The notes under the pieces: generated by a model
What the model saw: only the letters and a program-made list of their open reading frames with translations
Told to the model about the DNA's origin: nothing
Databases searched by the model: none
Program-made: the position numbers and the translations under genes
Part shown: positions 25,081-32,902 of the stretch, piece by piece
Layout: each line of letters starts with the position of its first letter
Position numbering within the stretch: position 1 is the first letter of the stretch
Assembly: GCA_963836085.1 (NCBI GenBank)
Contig: CAWIHT010000002.1
Coordinates: 124,001-188,000 of the forward strand
From: JAHEEL01 sp963836085
GTDB lineage: Bacteria; Actinomycetota; Acidimicrobiia; Spongiisociales; UBA5794
Reading direction: 5' to 3'
DNA: 64,000 nt

Positions 25081-25772
25081 GCGACGGATTGGGGGAGACG
25101 GGCGGTAGTGTGGATCCCGTGACTGCGCCCGATTCCGGCTCCGTTGCGCCTGTACCAGCCGAGACCGAGGGCGCCCCCGAGTCCAAGAAACACGCCCTGC
25201 CGTTCTGGCTCGAACTGCCGCTTCTCATCCTCGCCGCGCTCGCCATCGCGGTGATCATCAAGACGTTCTTCTTCCAAGCATTCTGGATCCCGTCCTCGTC
25301 GATGGAGGACACCCTGCAGATCGACGACCGCGTGATGGTGAACAAGCTTGCCTACCGAATGGGCGACCTCCAGAGAGGGCACGTGATCGTCTTCGACGAT
25401 CCGCGCATCGACGCGGCGCCCGAGGAGTCGCTCTTCGATGCGTCGCGTCGCAACATCACCGAGGCCATCGGACTCTCCGTTCCACGGACCGAGTTCATCA
25501 AGCGCGTCATCGGATTGCCGGGTGAACGGGTGGAGATCGTCGATAACCAGGTTCTGATCGATGGGGTTGCGATCGACGAGCCCTATCTCAAAGCTGGGTC
25601 GTTGATGCCGGACTTCGGTCCGATCATCGTCCCCGACGGCGAGATGTTCGTGATGGGCGACAATCGGAACTCGAGCCAGGACAGCCGCTACTTCGGGTCG
25701 GTCTCCACCGAGACGATCGTGGGACGAGCCTTCGTCATCATGTGGCCGATCTCGCGATGGTCGGGCCTCTGA
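25077..25772 (+). CDS. lepB: Signal peptidase I
   Basis: 231 residues. A short cytoplasmic part is followed by one membrane segment (ELPLLILAALAIAVIIKTFFF) and the catalytic domain outside: nucleophile serine in WIPSSSMEDTL near 80, general base lysine in RTEFIKRVIGLPGERVE near 145, and VMGDNRNSSQDSRYFG near 195. GTG 25077 has GGAGG six bases upstream and overlaps the glycosylase stop. A second GTG at 25119 has TAGTGT seven bases before it and may be a leaderless internal start. The position after rplS is conserved in actinobacteria. Confidence 0.95.
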   Translation: MSDGLGETGGSVDPVTAPDSGSVAPVPAETEGAPESKKHALPFWLELPLLILAALAIAVIIKTFFFQAFWIPSSSMEDTLQIDDRVMVNKLAYRMGDLQRGHVIVFDDPRIDAAPEESLFDASRRNITEAIGLSVPRTEFIKRVIGLPGERVEIVDNQVLIDGVAIDEPYLKAGSLMPDFGPIIVPDGEMFVMGDNRNSSQDSRYFGSVSTETIVGRAFVIMWPISRWSGL

Positions 25773-25836
25773 CACCCGGGTTACCAACACACGGCCGGTA
25801 GCATCGCGCTGCCGAATACGGACGGGAGAGACACGA

Positions 25837-26133
25837 GTGGGCGAAGAGGATCTCGAGCGGTACGAAACCGACGTCGAGTTGCAGATCTACCGTGAGTACC
25901 GGGACGTCCTCCCGATGTTCCGCTACGTCGTCGAGACCGAGCGTCGCTTCTACCTCGCAAACCAGGTTGAGATGCACACCCGGTCCGCCGACGGCTCCGT
26001 CTACTTCGAACTCGAACTCGAAGATGCCTGGGTATGGGACATGTTCCGCCCCGCCCGCTTCGTGAAACGGGTTCGGGTGATGACGTTCCGCGACGTCAAC
26101 ATCGAAGAGACCGACATCCCTTCGGAGTTCTAG
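25837..26133 (+). CDS. DUF2469 family protein
   Basis: 98 residues of a small, highly conserved actinobacterial family of unknown function. Characteristic stretches are EEDLERYETDVELQIYREYRD, VVETERRFYLANQVEMH, YFELELEDAWVWDMFRPARFVK and FRDVNIEE. In other actinobacteria it lies just after lepB and rnhB, before yraN, as here except that rnhB is absent. GTG start with GGGAGAG six bases upstream; a TAGCAT -10 box lies at 25799-25804. Confidence 0.92.
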   Translation: MGEEDLERYETDVELQIYREYRDVLPMFRYVVETERRFYLANQVEMHTRSADGSVYFELELEDAWVWDMFRPARFVKRVRVMTFRDVNIEETDIPSEF

Positions 26134-26165
26134 TTCTCGTCACCCCCCGGTGACACCATGCGGGC

Positions 26166-26495
26166 ATGGCTACACGCCGCACGACCGTCGGCTCAGCCGG
26201 TGAATCGGTCGCCGCTCGCTTTCTCGAACGTCGCGGAGCGACGGTCGTCCGCCGCAACCTGCGCATTGGCAGCGACGAGATCGACCTGATTGTCCGCATG
26301 GGAAGCGTCCTCATCGCCATCGAGGTGAAGACCGGTGTCGGTCCCGATAGCCGCCCGTGGGAGAACTTCGACGCGGCCAAGCGGAGCCGGACGCGCCGTG
26401 CGGCGCGTCGACTTGGCGTCAGAAGGATCGACCTCGTCACGGTGGAATTCACCGGCGATCGGGTCGCGGTCCGGTGGCTACCCGAGAGCGCCTGA
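26166..26495 (+). CDS. YraN family endonuclease-like protein
   Basis: 109 residues of the UPF0102/YraN family, with the restriction-endonuclease-like core SAGESVAARFLERRGATVV, GSDEIDLIVR (D) and LIAIEVKTG (E-V-K). Function is unproven; it neighbours comM and dprA in many bacteria. CACCAT lies six bases before the ATG, so it may be leaderless. Its last 18 bases overlap the opposite-strand zinc-motif gene. Confidence 0.9.
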   Translation: MATRRTTVGSAGESVAARFLERRGATVVRRNLRIGSDEIDLIVRMGSVLIAIEVKTGVGPDSRPWENFDAAKRSRTRRAARRLGVRRIDLVTVEFTGDRVAVRWLPESA

Positions 26496-26687
26496 GCCGA
26501 AGCGGCGGCGCTGCTCCTTGAACCAGCATCCGCGATGCCAGTGTCGACGGAGGTCCGGGGCGAGGTCCGGCACGACCACCACATGTCCGACACCGGGTTC
26601 GATCCACGACTCGCATCCCGGGCATACGTAGGCCTTGCGCGCGCGGTACGGCTGAACCGCGTGGACGGTCACCTCGTCGAGGGTCAC
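26478..26687 (-). CDS. Small protein with CxxC...HxHxxC metal-binding-like motif
   Basis: 69 residues from GTG 26687 (an ATG at 26702 would add five). It contains YVCPGCESWIEPGVGHVVVVP and RRHWHRGCWF, a probable zinc site. I recognise this as a small conserved actinobacterial family with no assigned function. The GTG overlaps the stop of the upstream small membrane gene as GTGA, which favours this start and makes the two genes a mini-operon. Confidence 0.7.
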   Translation of the reverse strand: MTLDEVTVHAVQPYRARKAYVCPGCESWIEPGVGHVVVVPDLAPDLRRHWHRGCWFKEQRRRFGSGALG

Positions 26688-26794
26688 CCGAAGAACCCCC
26701 ATGCGACGGCGGCGAGCGTCACGACGATGAACACGACAACCAACGCGATGTCGGTTGCAGATCGCTTCTGTTCGCGGAACGGGTTGAAGCCCAT
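26684..26794 (-). CDS. Small single-span membrane protein (36 aa)
   Basis: Reads MGFNPFREQKRSATDI followed by one hydrophobic helix of about 18 residues ending at the C-terminus. Small proteins with this MGFNPF start occur beside the CPGC...HWH gene in other actinobacteria. TACGTT stands six bases before the ATG, a leaderless arrangement. Function unknown. Confidence 0.65.
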   Translation of the reverse strand: MGFNPFREQKRSATDIALVVVFIVVTLAAVAWGFFG

Positions 26795-26800
26795 GCGGAC

Positions 26801-26848
26801 AACGTAGCCGAGTTGCGGCAGGGCCGAGAGATACCGGGCTGCTAGTTT
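26801..26848. promoter_or_regulatory. Divergent leaderless -10 boxes
   Basis: Leftward TACGTT (reverse of 26801-26806) lies six bases before ATG 26794. Rightward TAGTTT (26843-26848) lies six bases before ATG 26855. Both divergent transcripts would start at the start codon. Confidence 0.5.
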
Positions 26849-26854
26849 CGGCCC

Positions 26855-27631
26855 ATGGCGTTTGTGAATACCGAGGATCGCGAAAACGTCCGGTGGCTGA
26901 CGATGTCGTCTCCCGGGACGAAGAATGCTGTTCCGAAGGTGGGTTGGACCGAACTCGCTGAGGCATTCGAGCAGTTCGAAGCCTCCGATCAACGGACGCT
27001 GGTGCTCACCGGCGACGGCGGGGACTTCTGCGCGGGTGCCGACCTCGGTGCCGACTTCTCCGGCTTCGGGACGGCCTCTGCGAACGCTGAGTACATGCGT
27101 CTCCCGAACCGCGCGGCGCTCGCGTTGCGCCGACTCTCGAAGCCGACGATTGCAGCGGTGGACGGAGTTGCAGTGGGTGCCGGAATGAACCTTGCCCTCG
27201 GATGTGACATCGTGATCGCATCCGAACGGGCCCGGTTCTCCGAGATCTTCGTCCGGCGCGGGCTGACCCTCGACTTCGGGGGCACATGGCTTCTGCCGAG
27301 GCTTGTCGGCTTGAACCGGGCGCGCGAGTTGGCGCTGACCGGCCGGATCGTGGAGGCTGGAGAGGCCGCGGCGATCGGTCTCGTGACAAGGGTCGTGCCT
27401 GCCAAAGAGCTGGAAGCCGAAGCTGCCGCTGTCGCCGAGGAACTGGCCGCTGGAGCGCCCCTTGCCCAGCGCTTCATCAAGGTCGCGCTCGATCGCTCGT
27501 CAACCATGACGTTCGAACAGGCCCTCGCATTCGAGGAACAGGCGCAGGCGACGCTGTTCGGATCCGAGGATCTGTTTGAAGGCGCAGCGGCGTTCTTCCA
27601 GAAGCGTCCACCGGAGTTCAAGGGCCGCTGA
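26855..27631 (+). CDS. Enoyl-CoA hydratase/isomerase family protein
   Basis: 258 residues of the crotonase fold. Oxyanion-hole segments are FCAGADLGADF near 57 and AAVDGVAVGAGMNLALGCDIVIAS near 103-126; RGLTLDFGGTWLLPRLVGLNRARELALTGRIVEAGEAAAIGLV follows. Aspartate stands where one catalytic glutamate is usual (LDFGG), so the exact reaction (hydratase, isomerase or other) is unclear. It belongs to acyl-CoA metabolism, as do etfBA and icmF. Confidence 0.88.
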   Translation: MAFVNTEDRENVRWLTMSSPGTKNAVPKVGWTELAEAFEQFEASDQRTLVLTGDGGDFCAGADLGADFSGFGTASANAEYMRLPNRAALALRRLSKPTIAAVDGVAVGAGMNLALGCDIVIASERARFSEIFVRRGLTLDFGGTWLLPRLVGLNRARELALTGRIVEAGEAAAIGLVTRVVPAKELEAEAAAVAEELAAGAPLAQRFIKVALDRSSTMTFEQALAFEEQAQATLFGSEDLFEGAAAFFQKRPPEFKGR

Positions 27632-27667
27632 TCCCGCGTCCTCACGATCCTGTGCCACCATGGGTTC

Positions 27668-27910
27668 ATGGTATGGGTGGTTCTCGTCGCGATCGTCACG
27701 ATCCTGGCTCTCGTCATCGTCGGTGGGCACCTGGTGCTCACCTGGGCCGAGCGACGCGGGTGGGTGTACTACCGATCGACGGACCGGCCGAGGCCGCACT
27801 CGCTCGGTCTCTTCGAAGAGATCTACCAGCCGTCCGTCACGCACGTGATCGACCAGCAGGTCGTCGAGGAGACCGAAGCGAATCAGGCGGAGTCCGGCGA
27901 GGACTTCTAG
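27668..27910 (+). CDS. Small membrane protein, conserved in actinobacteria
   Basis: 80 residues. One N-terminal hydrophobic helix (MVWVVLVAIVTILALVIVGG) is followed by a cytoplasmic tail with RGWVYYRSTDRPRPHSLGLFEEIYQPSVTHVID. I have seen similar RGWVYYR proteins in actinobacteria, without function. CACCAT lies six bases before the ATG. Confidence 0.65.
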   Translation: MVWVVLVAIVTILALVIVGGHLVLTWAERRGWVYYRSTDRPRPHSLGLFEEIYQPSVTHVIDQQVVEETEANQAESGEDF

Positions 27911-27942
27911 GACCACGGTCCGCCCCAGCCCGTTCCCGGGAA

Positions 27943-28473
27943 TCAGCCCAGGGGGTCGAGGACCCGGATCCTCACCTCGTTGACATTCACGCCATCTTCA
28001 AACTGGCTGTTTCGTGGCGGGATCAGCGAGTCGACGCGAACCCAACGCTCGATCGAGAGGAGTCGGCCGGGACTTCGCGAGAGTTCGATGTCGGTGCTCA
28101 TGTCGAGGACATCGAGGGCATTGGCGAGGGACTTGAGCGCTACTCCGAAGAGCACGATCCACGCCAAGAATCCGGCGAAGCCCGCTTCGATCGAGGTTGA
28201 GGCGATCAACCAGGCGGCGGATGCGACGGCAAAGAGGCCAAGGTGGATCTGCAGGCGTACGCGTCTGATGCGGCGCCGCTCGTACATCGCCGCCGTTGCG
28301 AGTGCTGCGCGTCGCGTGCGGTGTGCCGACACGGCCGGTTCCTCCTGCCACCCCGGGCCTCTCCGGATGATTTCGAGTTGCCACCGGCGCTGGTTGGGGA
28401 GCGACACGCGCCGTACCCGATACGGTCCTGCACTCAGACCGTCCGCAGCTTCCTGCCAGGCGAGGCTCGTCAC
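27943..28473 (-). CDS. Hypothetical protein with two membrane helices
   Basis: 176 residues from a GTG at 28473. The N-terminal half is basic and soluble (RWQLEIIRRGPGWQEE, RRAALATAAMYERRRIRRVRLQI). Two adjacent hydrophobic helices follow (IHLGLFAVASAAWLIAST, AGFAGFLAWIVLFGVAL), then a tail (DMSTDIELSRSPGRLLSIERW...). I do not recognise a family. It is divergent from comM. A start within the frame is possible because the first 20 residues lack support. Confidence 0.5.
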   Translation of the reverse strand: MTSLAWQEAADGLSAGPYRVRRVSLPNQRRWQLEIIRRGPGWQEEPAVSAHRTRRAALATAAMYERRRIRRVRLQIHLGLFAVASAAWLIASTSIEAGFAGFLAWIVLFGVALKSLANALDVLDMSTDIELSRSPGRLLSIERWVRVDSLIPPRNSQFEDGVNVNEVRIRVLDPLG

Positions 28474-28563
28474 CAGACTCCTCTTCGCATCGCGATTCGT
28501 GGCCTCATCATCACAGGCCGACCGGAAGAGGGGAAGGGCCTTTTTCCTGTCACACCGGTGACA

Positions 28564-28569
28564 TACGTT
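28564..28569 (+). promoter_or_regulatory. -10 box of a leaderless comM-dprA transcript
   Basis: TACGTT, six bases, ATG at 28576. No Shine-Dalgarno sequence precedes the start. Confidence 0.5.
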
Positions 28570-28575
28570 GTACCC

Positions 28576-30048
28576 ATGAACGCATCAATCACCTCCAGCG
28601 CCATCATCGGCGTCCAGCCTCATCCAGTACGCGTCGAAGCACATGTCGGGTCCGGCAAGCCCGGATTCGTTATCGTCGGTCTCCCCGATGCCGCCGTGCG
28701 CGAAGCCAAAGAGCGGGTCAGGGCCGCCTTCGCTTCCACCTCGAACTTCTTCCCCTCCAAGCGAGTGGTGGTGAACCTCTCACCAGCCGACATCCCGAAA
28801 GTTGGCACCGCCTACGACTTGCCGATCGCACTCGGAGTTCTCGCGGCGAGCGGCAAGCTACCGCCGGGTGCGATGGATGTCGTCGCTCTCGGCGAACTCG
28901 CCCTCGACGGTGCCGTACGGCCCGCTCGGGGTGGCCTCGGCGCAGCGCTTGTTGCCCGTGACCTGGGCAAACCGTGTCTCCTGCCGGCGAAGTCGGTGGC
29001 CGAGACCGCCGGCCGTGCGGGTCTCGGGGTGAAGGCAGTCCGTTCTCTGGCGCACGCCATGGAGGTGGCCCGCGGCGGCCACCCGGGCGACGAGGTCGAT
29101 CCGGTGCTGCCGCCGCCCGTTGAGATACCCGACCTGTCAGAAGTGCGAGGGCAGACGGCGGCGAGGGCAGCGCTCGAGGTGGCGGCCGCCGGCGGCCACC
29201 ACCTGCTGTTTCGCGGTGCGCCGGGCTCCGGCAAGACGATGCTGGCCAGGACGCTGCCCGGACTGCTGCCACCGCTCGACGACCACGAGGCCCATGAGGT
29301 CGCTCTCGTCTGGGCTGCCGCCGGCCGACCGCGCCCCGGCCCGCGCACTCCACCGTTCCGATCGCCGCACCATTCGGCCTCGATGGCCGCGTTCATCGGT
29401 GGCGGTTCCGGGGTGCCGACTCCGGGCGAGGCTGTGCTGGCTCACCGGGGCGTTCTCTTCCTCGACGAACTCGGTGAGTTCCCTCCGCAGTTGCTCGATG
29501 CGCTCCGTGCCCCGATCGAAGACGGGAGCGTCGTGGTCGCTCGTCAGGGGGCGACCGTTGAGTTTCCGTGCAGGGTGCAGGTCATCGCCGCCACAAACCC
29601 CTGTCCGTGCGGGTACGAGGGCGATCGGATTCAGGACTGCGCCTGCACGGAGTCGATGAAGGCTCGCTACAAGCGGCGGTTCTCCGGCCCCTTGCTCGAT
29701 CGGTTCGATCTCCAGGTCGATGTTCCTCGGCTGCGGGTCTCCGAGCTGGGCGGACCGCTCGGCGAGCGCTCCTCAGCGGTGCGGGCCAGGGTGACTGCCG
29801 CTCGTCGTCGCCAATTCGACGAGCGGGGCCGTCTGAACCGTGAGCTGCGTCGCGGGGACCTCGATGCATTCCAGTGGACCGAGGCGGCCACGCGTTGTCT
29901 CGCCGACGCTGCTTCCGGCGATCGGCTCACCGCCCGAGGTTGGGATCGTGTGCGGCGGGTCGCACGGACCGTGGCGGACTTGGATGGGTCCGACCCGGTT
30001 GACGGTCCGCACGTTGCTGCTGCCCTCGGCATGCGGGTGACGATGTGA
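28576..30048 (+). CDS. comM: YifB/ComM-type Mg-chelatase-like AAA+ ATPase
   Basis: 490 residues. An N-terminal Lon-protease-like domain (SSAIIGVQPHPVRVEAHVG..., VVVNLSPADIPKVGTAYDLPIALG) precedes an AAA+ module with Walker A GAPGSGKTMLARTLPGLLPPL near 217 and Walker B LFLDELGEFP near 300. A cysteine cluster, NPCPCGYEGDRIQDCAC, lies near 345. ComM proteins drive branch migration during integration of transforming DNA. It overlaps dprA, which protects incoming single-stranded DNA. The in-frame region upstream of ATG 28576 belongs to the opposite-strand gene and is not coding. Confidence 0.94.
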   Translation: MNASITSSAIIGVQPHPVRVEAHVGSGKPGFVIVGLPDAAVREAKERVRAAFASTSNFFPSKRVVVNLSPADIPKVGTAYDLPIALGVLAASGKLPPGAMDVVALGELALDGAVRPARGGLGAALVARDLGKPCLLPAKSVAETAGRAGLGVKAVRSLAHAMEVARGGHPGDEVDPVLPPPVEIPDLSEVRGQTAARAALEVAAAGGHHLLFRGAPGSGKTMLARTLPGLLPPLDDHEAHEVALVWAAAGRPRPGPRTPPFRSPHHSASMAAFIGGGSGVPTPGEAVLAHRGVLFLDELGEFPPQLLDALRAPIEDGSVVVARQGATVEFPCRVQVIAATNPCPCGYEGDRIQDCACTESMKARYKRRFSGPLLDRFDLQVDVPRLRVSELGGPLGERSSAVRARVTAARRRQFDERGRLNRELRRGDLDAFQWTEAATRCLADAASGDRLTARGWDRVRRVARTVADLDGSDPVDGPHVAAALGMRVTM

Positions 30049-30956
30049 GCGCCGACCACCGCCTCCGCCTTGCTTTCTCGGGTCTTCACCCCGAGCGGAT
30101 CCGTGAACTCACCGGCAGATTCGGAGGACCCGCCGGAGCTATCTCCGCGATCGAATGCCTTCGCGTGAAGGCCGCTGATGTCATACATGTCAACCTCGCG
30201 ATCCCTGCTGCGCAGCGCCGGGCGGAACTCGCATCGCTCGGAATCGACGTTGTGTTCCATGATGGCCCCGGCTACCCGCAGCATCTCGGTCGGTTCGAAG
30301 ATGCGCCCGACGTGTTGTTCGTTCGTGGCGATCTGCCGAGGGCTGCGGGTGTCGGCATCGTGGGGACTCGACGGTGCACCGCGTATGGGCTCGAGCTCGC
30401 CGATGCGTACGGGCGGGCTGTGGCTGAGGCTGGATGGCCGGTCGTGTCAGGGCTTGCGCGCGGCATCGACGGTGCTGCACATCGCGGCATGGTCGCCGTT
30501 GGCGGGCGCGGCGTCGCCGTGCTGGGGTGCGGAATCGATGTCGCCTATCCGCGAGAGCATCAACGCCTCGGGGATCAGATACTCGAACTCGGGGGAGCGA
30601 TCGTTTCGGAGTATCCGCCGGGGAGTCGCCCCGATCCGTGGCGGTTCCCGCCCCGGAACCGGATCATCGCGGCATTGTCGGCTGCGGTCGTGGTGGTCGA
30701 AGCTGGGATCACCGGTGGTGCGCTGATCACCGCGGTCAAGTCGGCCGAGTACGGCATCCCGGTCTTCGCCATGCCGGGCGACGTCGACCGGAAGGCGTCG
30801 GAGGGCACGAACCGCCTGATCCGCGACGGTGCGTTCCCGGTCTTCGATCCCGATGACCTGGTCGAGGAGCTAGGCCTCATCCACGAACTGGCGGAGACGA
30901 GGGGAGAGGCGCGCCGTACGCACGAGCCGTCCTCGTCGGTGGGGGGTACACGGTGA
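30045..30956 (+). CDS. dprA: DNA-processing protein DprA (Smf)
   Basis: 303 residues. The Rossmann-like DprA core is clear: VGIVGTRRCTAYGLELADAYGR near 100, VVSGLARGIDGAAHRG near 130, GVAVLGCGIDVAYPREH near 155, SEYPPGSRPDPWRFPPRNRIIAALSAAVVVVEA near 185, GALITAVKSAEYGIPVFAMPGD near 222. It loads RecA on single-stranded DNA during transformation or recombination. GTG 30045 overlaps the comM stop. A diverged duplicate of the 3' part of this gene lies at 34479-34604. Confidence 0.95.
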   Translation: MSADHRLRLAFSGLHPERIRELTGRFGGPAGAISAIECLRVKAADVIHVNLAIPAAQRRAELASLGIDVVFHDGPGYPQHLGRFEDAPDVLFVRGDLPRAAGVGIVGTRRCTAYGLELADAYGRAVAEAGWPVVSGLARGIDGAAHRGMVAVGGRGVAVLGCGIDVAYPREHQRLGDQILELGGAIVSEYPPGSRPDPWRFPPRNRIIAALSAAVVVVEAGITGGALITAVKSAEYGIPVFAMPGDVDRKASEGTNRLIRDGAFPVFDPDDLVEELGLIHELAETRGEARRTHEPSSSVGGTR

Positions 30957-30981
30957 TCTCGTCGAAACGTATGCAGATGTG

Positions 30982-30987
30982 TATGGT
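30982..30987 (+). promoter_or_regulatory. -10 box of a leaderless mazE transcript
   Basis: TATGGT, seven bases, ATG at 30995. It favours 30995 over the in-frame start at 30953. Confidence 0.4.
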
Positions 30988-30994
30988 GGATTGC

Positions 30995-31189
30995 ATGCAG
31001 AGTACGAGCGTTCGTATCGACACGGTCACCCACCAGGAACTGAAGCGGCTCGCGAGCAAGCTCGGCACCACGGTCGGTGAGACGGTGGCGCTCGCAGTGC
31101 GCCGTCTTGGCCAGGATCGAATCGGTGCGGAGCTTGCTGCGTCGCCTCCTGCGAACGAAGTCGAGTGGCTCGATGCTGACCTCGGGTGA
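30995..31189 (+). CDS. Ribbon-helix-helix antitoxin (MazE-type)
   Basis: 64 residues. STSVRIDTVTHQELKRLASKLGTTVGETVALAVRRLGQD has the ribbon-helix-helix DNA-binding pattern (strand, then two helices). The acidic C-terminus (NEVEWLDADLG) would wrap the toxin. The MazF-type toxin gene starts 17 bases before this gene ends. The pair forms a type II toxin-antitoxin module at the start of the accessory block behind dprA. Confidence 0.8.
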   Translation: MQSTSVRIDTVTHQELKRLASKLGTTVGETVALAVRRLGQDRIGAELAASPPANEVEWLDADLG

Positions 31190-31526
31190 CATCGCCGAAC
31201 TCGACCTCGGCCCGCCGTCCGGACGGGAGGCAGGGTCTCGACATCCGTCAGTGGTCGTGACCGCGCAACGAATCCTCGACGCCGGATCCAACGTCGTTCA
31301 CGTCGTGCCACTGACCACGACGATCCGCGGGTTCGGGTCGGAGGTTGTGATCGAACCTGACGGGAGCAATGCACTGGACCGTGTGTCTGCAGCACAGTGT
31401 CAACATGTCCGAGCCGTGTCTGTCGGACGGGTCGACCGAGTGCTTGGCAACGTCGGTGCGGTCGCCCTCACTCAGATCCGAGACGTCGTCGGCCTGATTC
31501 TCGACATCCCGTCCTCGGTGTTCTGA
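31173..31526 (+). CDS. MazF/PemK-family mRNA interferase toxin
   Basis: 117 residues. SGDIAELDLGPPSGREAGSRHPSVVVTAQ carries the PemK-like GDI start and the RHP motif; NVVHVVPLTTTIRGF and AAQCQHVRAVSVGRV are further conserved strands. Such toxins cleave mRNA at short sequences. ATG 31173 gives the family N-terminus; the frame left of it is antitoxin DNA read in another frame. Confidence 0.9.
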   Translation: MLTSGDIAELDLGPPSGREAGSRHPSVVVTAQRILDAGSNVVHVVPLTTTIRGFGSEVVIEPDGSNALDRVSAAQCQHVRAVSVGRVDRVLGNVGAVALTQIRDVVGLILDIPSSVF

Positions 31527-31560
31527 CCTGGTCCGTTGTCGACGCGACCGACGCCGCCCC

Positions 31561-31711
31561 GGAGCGGCGCCTGCTGCGCAGCCGCTCCTCGGGTCGTGGT
31601 GTGTCTTCGTCTCCTCCGCCATTCAGGTAGGGGAGACGCGGCCAAGCTGATGCTTGGGCGCGGAGGGGGCCTCCACGCTGCCTTCGCGACCCAAGAATCC
31701 GCACGATTCTT
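31561..31711. repeat. Palindrome-rich intergenic stretch after mazF
   Basis: In the 242-base gap 31527-31768 there are three perfect inverted repeats: GGAGCGGC/GCCGCTCC (31561-31588, 12-base loop), CGTCTCC/GGAGACG (31608-31638) and AAGAATC/GATTCTT (31693-31711, five-base loop). The last may end mazF transcription. No gene is seen in the gap. Confidence 0.6.
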
Positions 31712-31756
31712 CGAGATGCTTCAGTCCTAGCCCCGGTTTCTGTCACACGCCCGAGA

Positions 31757-31762
31757 TACGGT
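31757..31762 (+). promoter_or_regulatory. -10 box of a leaderless HNH-nuclease transcript
   Basis: TACGGT, six bases, ATG at 31769. Confidence 0.45.
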
Positions 31763-31768
31763 GCGGGT

Positions 31769-32902
31769 ATGGGACACCACGATCTCACCACCGCAACCAT
31801 CGAACAGAGACTCCTCGATCTTGAGTCTGGAATCGCCCGACAACGCGGCGAACAGATGTCGCTGTTGCGTGAACTCGACCGCCGCCAAGTCGCACTCCGT
31901 GACGGGCATCGGTCCCTCCAAGAATGGGCCACCGGCAAGATGGACCTCGCACCCGAGACCGCCAAGGTCCTCGTCACCACGGCCCAGCGCCTCGAAGACC
32001 TCCCCGACGTTGAGGCCGCGGTCGCGTGTGGTGTGATCGGTTTCGACCGGGCCGCCGCCGTGTCCCGTCTTGCGGGTCGTGACAACGCCCTCGACCTGTT
32101 GAGCGAAGCGGCCGGGTATGACATCGACGGCATCCGACAGTTGGCCGCCAAACGGCGCAGGATGACGCGCCTCGACGAGATCCAGTCGTTCGAAGAACGC
32201 TACGTGACGATCCAACCGAACCTCGACGAAACCTGCTGGACCCTGTCCGGACGGTTGCCCGGCTTTGCGGGCCGCACCGTTGTCGAAGCCCTCGAAACCC
32301 GAGGCGACACGTTCCCCTACGGGAACGGCGTCACACCATCACGCACCACACGCAACGCCGACGCGTTGTGGTCGATCAGCCACGACGCCGTTGCCGGTTG
32401 CGACGGCGCCACCATCGACACCAACACGCCGGTGTTGACGGTGTTTGTCGACGCCACCGAAGCCGCAGCAACCAACGCAACCACCGGTGTCACACTCGAA
32501 GCCGGACCGCGGGTCGGACCCAACGCCGTCGAAGCAGTCCTGTGCACCGGCATCGTCGAAGTCACCGCACGAACCAAAGACGGACAACCCCTCGCACTCG
32601 GGCGCCGCAGTCGCACCATCCCACCGAGACTGCGACGGTTCATCCTGCACCGCGACGGCAGACGATGCACCATCTCCGGCTGCACATCGCGGTATCGCCT
32701 CCAGATCCATCACATCGATCCGTGGAGTGACGGCGGCCGGACCGACCCGGAGAACCTGACCACCCTGTGCTGGTTCCACCACCACGTCGTGATCCACGGC
32801 CAAGGCCACCGCATCGACCCCACCTCCCCACCCCAACGCCGAAGACTCCTCAACCCACAAATCCACGCACCACCGGCACGAGCCAAGACGAGAGTCGCGT
32901 AG
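31769..32902 (+). CDS. DUF222 / HNH endonuclease-signature protein
   Basis: 377 residues. The N-terminal two-thirds is the helical DUF222 domain (LLRELDRRQVALRDGHRSLQEW, LAPETAKVLVTTAQRLEDLP, GVIGFDRAAAVSRLA). The C-terminal HNH motif is CTISGCTSRYRLQIHHIDPW near 302-321 with a NLTTLCWFHHHVVIHG zinc/HNH end. This is the 13E12-like family, often present in many copies in actinobacterial genomes. A nuclease role is likely; mobility is suspected but unproven. It is immediately followed by a dispersed palindromic repeat. Confidence 0.9.
   Translation: MGHHDLTTATIEQRLLDLESGIARQRGEQMSLLRELDRRQVALRDGHRSLQEWATGKMDLAPETAKVLVTTAQRLEDLPDVEAAVACGVIGFDRAAAVSRLAGRDNALDLLSEAAGYDIDGIRQLAAKRRRMTRLDEIQSFEERYVTIQPNLDETCWTLSGRLPGFAGRTVVEALETRGDTFPYGNGVTPSRTTRNADALWSISHDAVAGCDGATIDTNTPVLTVFVDATEAAATNATTGVTLEAGPRVGPNAVEAVLCTGIVEVTARTKDGQPLALGRRSRTIPPRLRRFILHRDGRRCTISGCTSRYRLQIHHIDPWSDGGRTDPENLTTLCWFHHHVVIHGQGHRIDPTSPPQRRRLLNPQIHAPPARAKTRVA

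Noticed and set aside
31536..31730. A 64-codon frame downstream of mazF
   Set aside because: It lies across three inverted repeats and has no protein-like composition.
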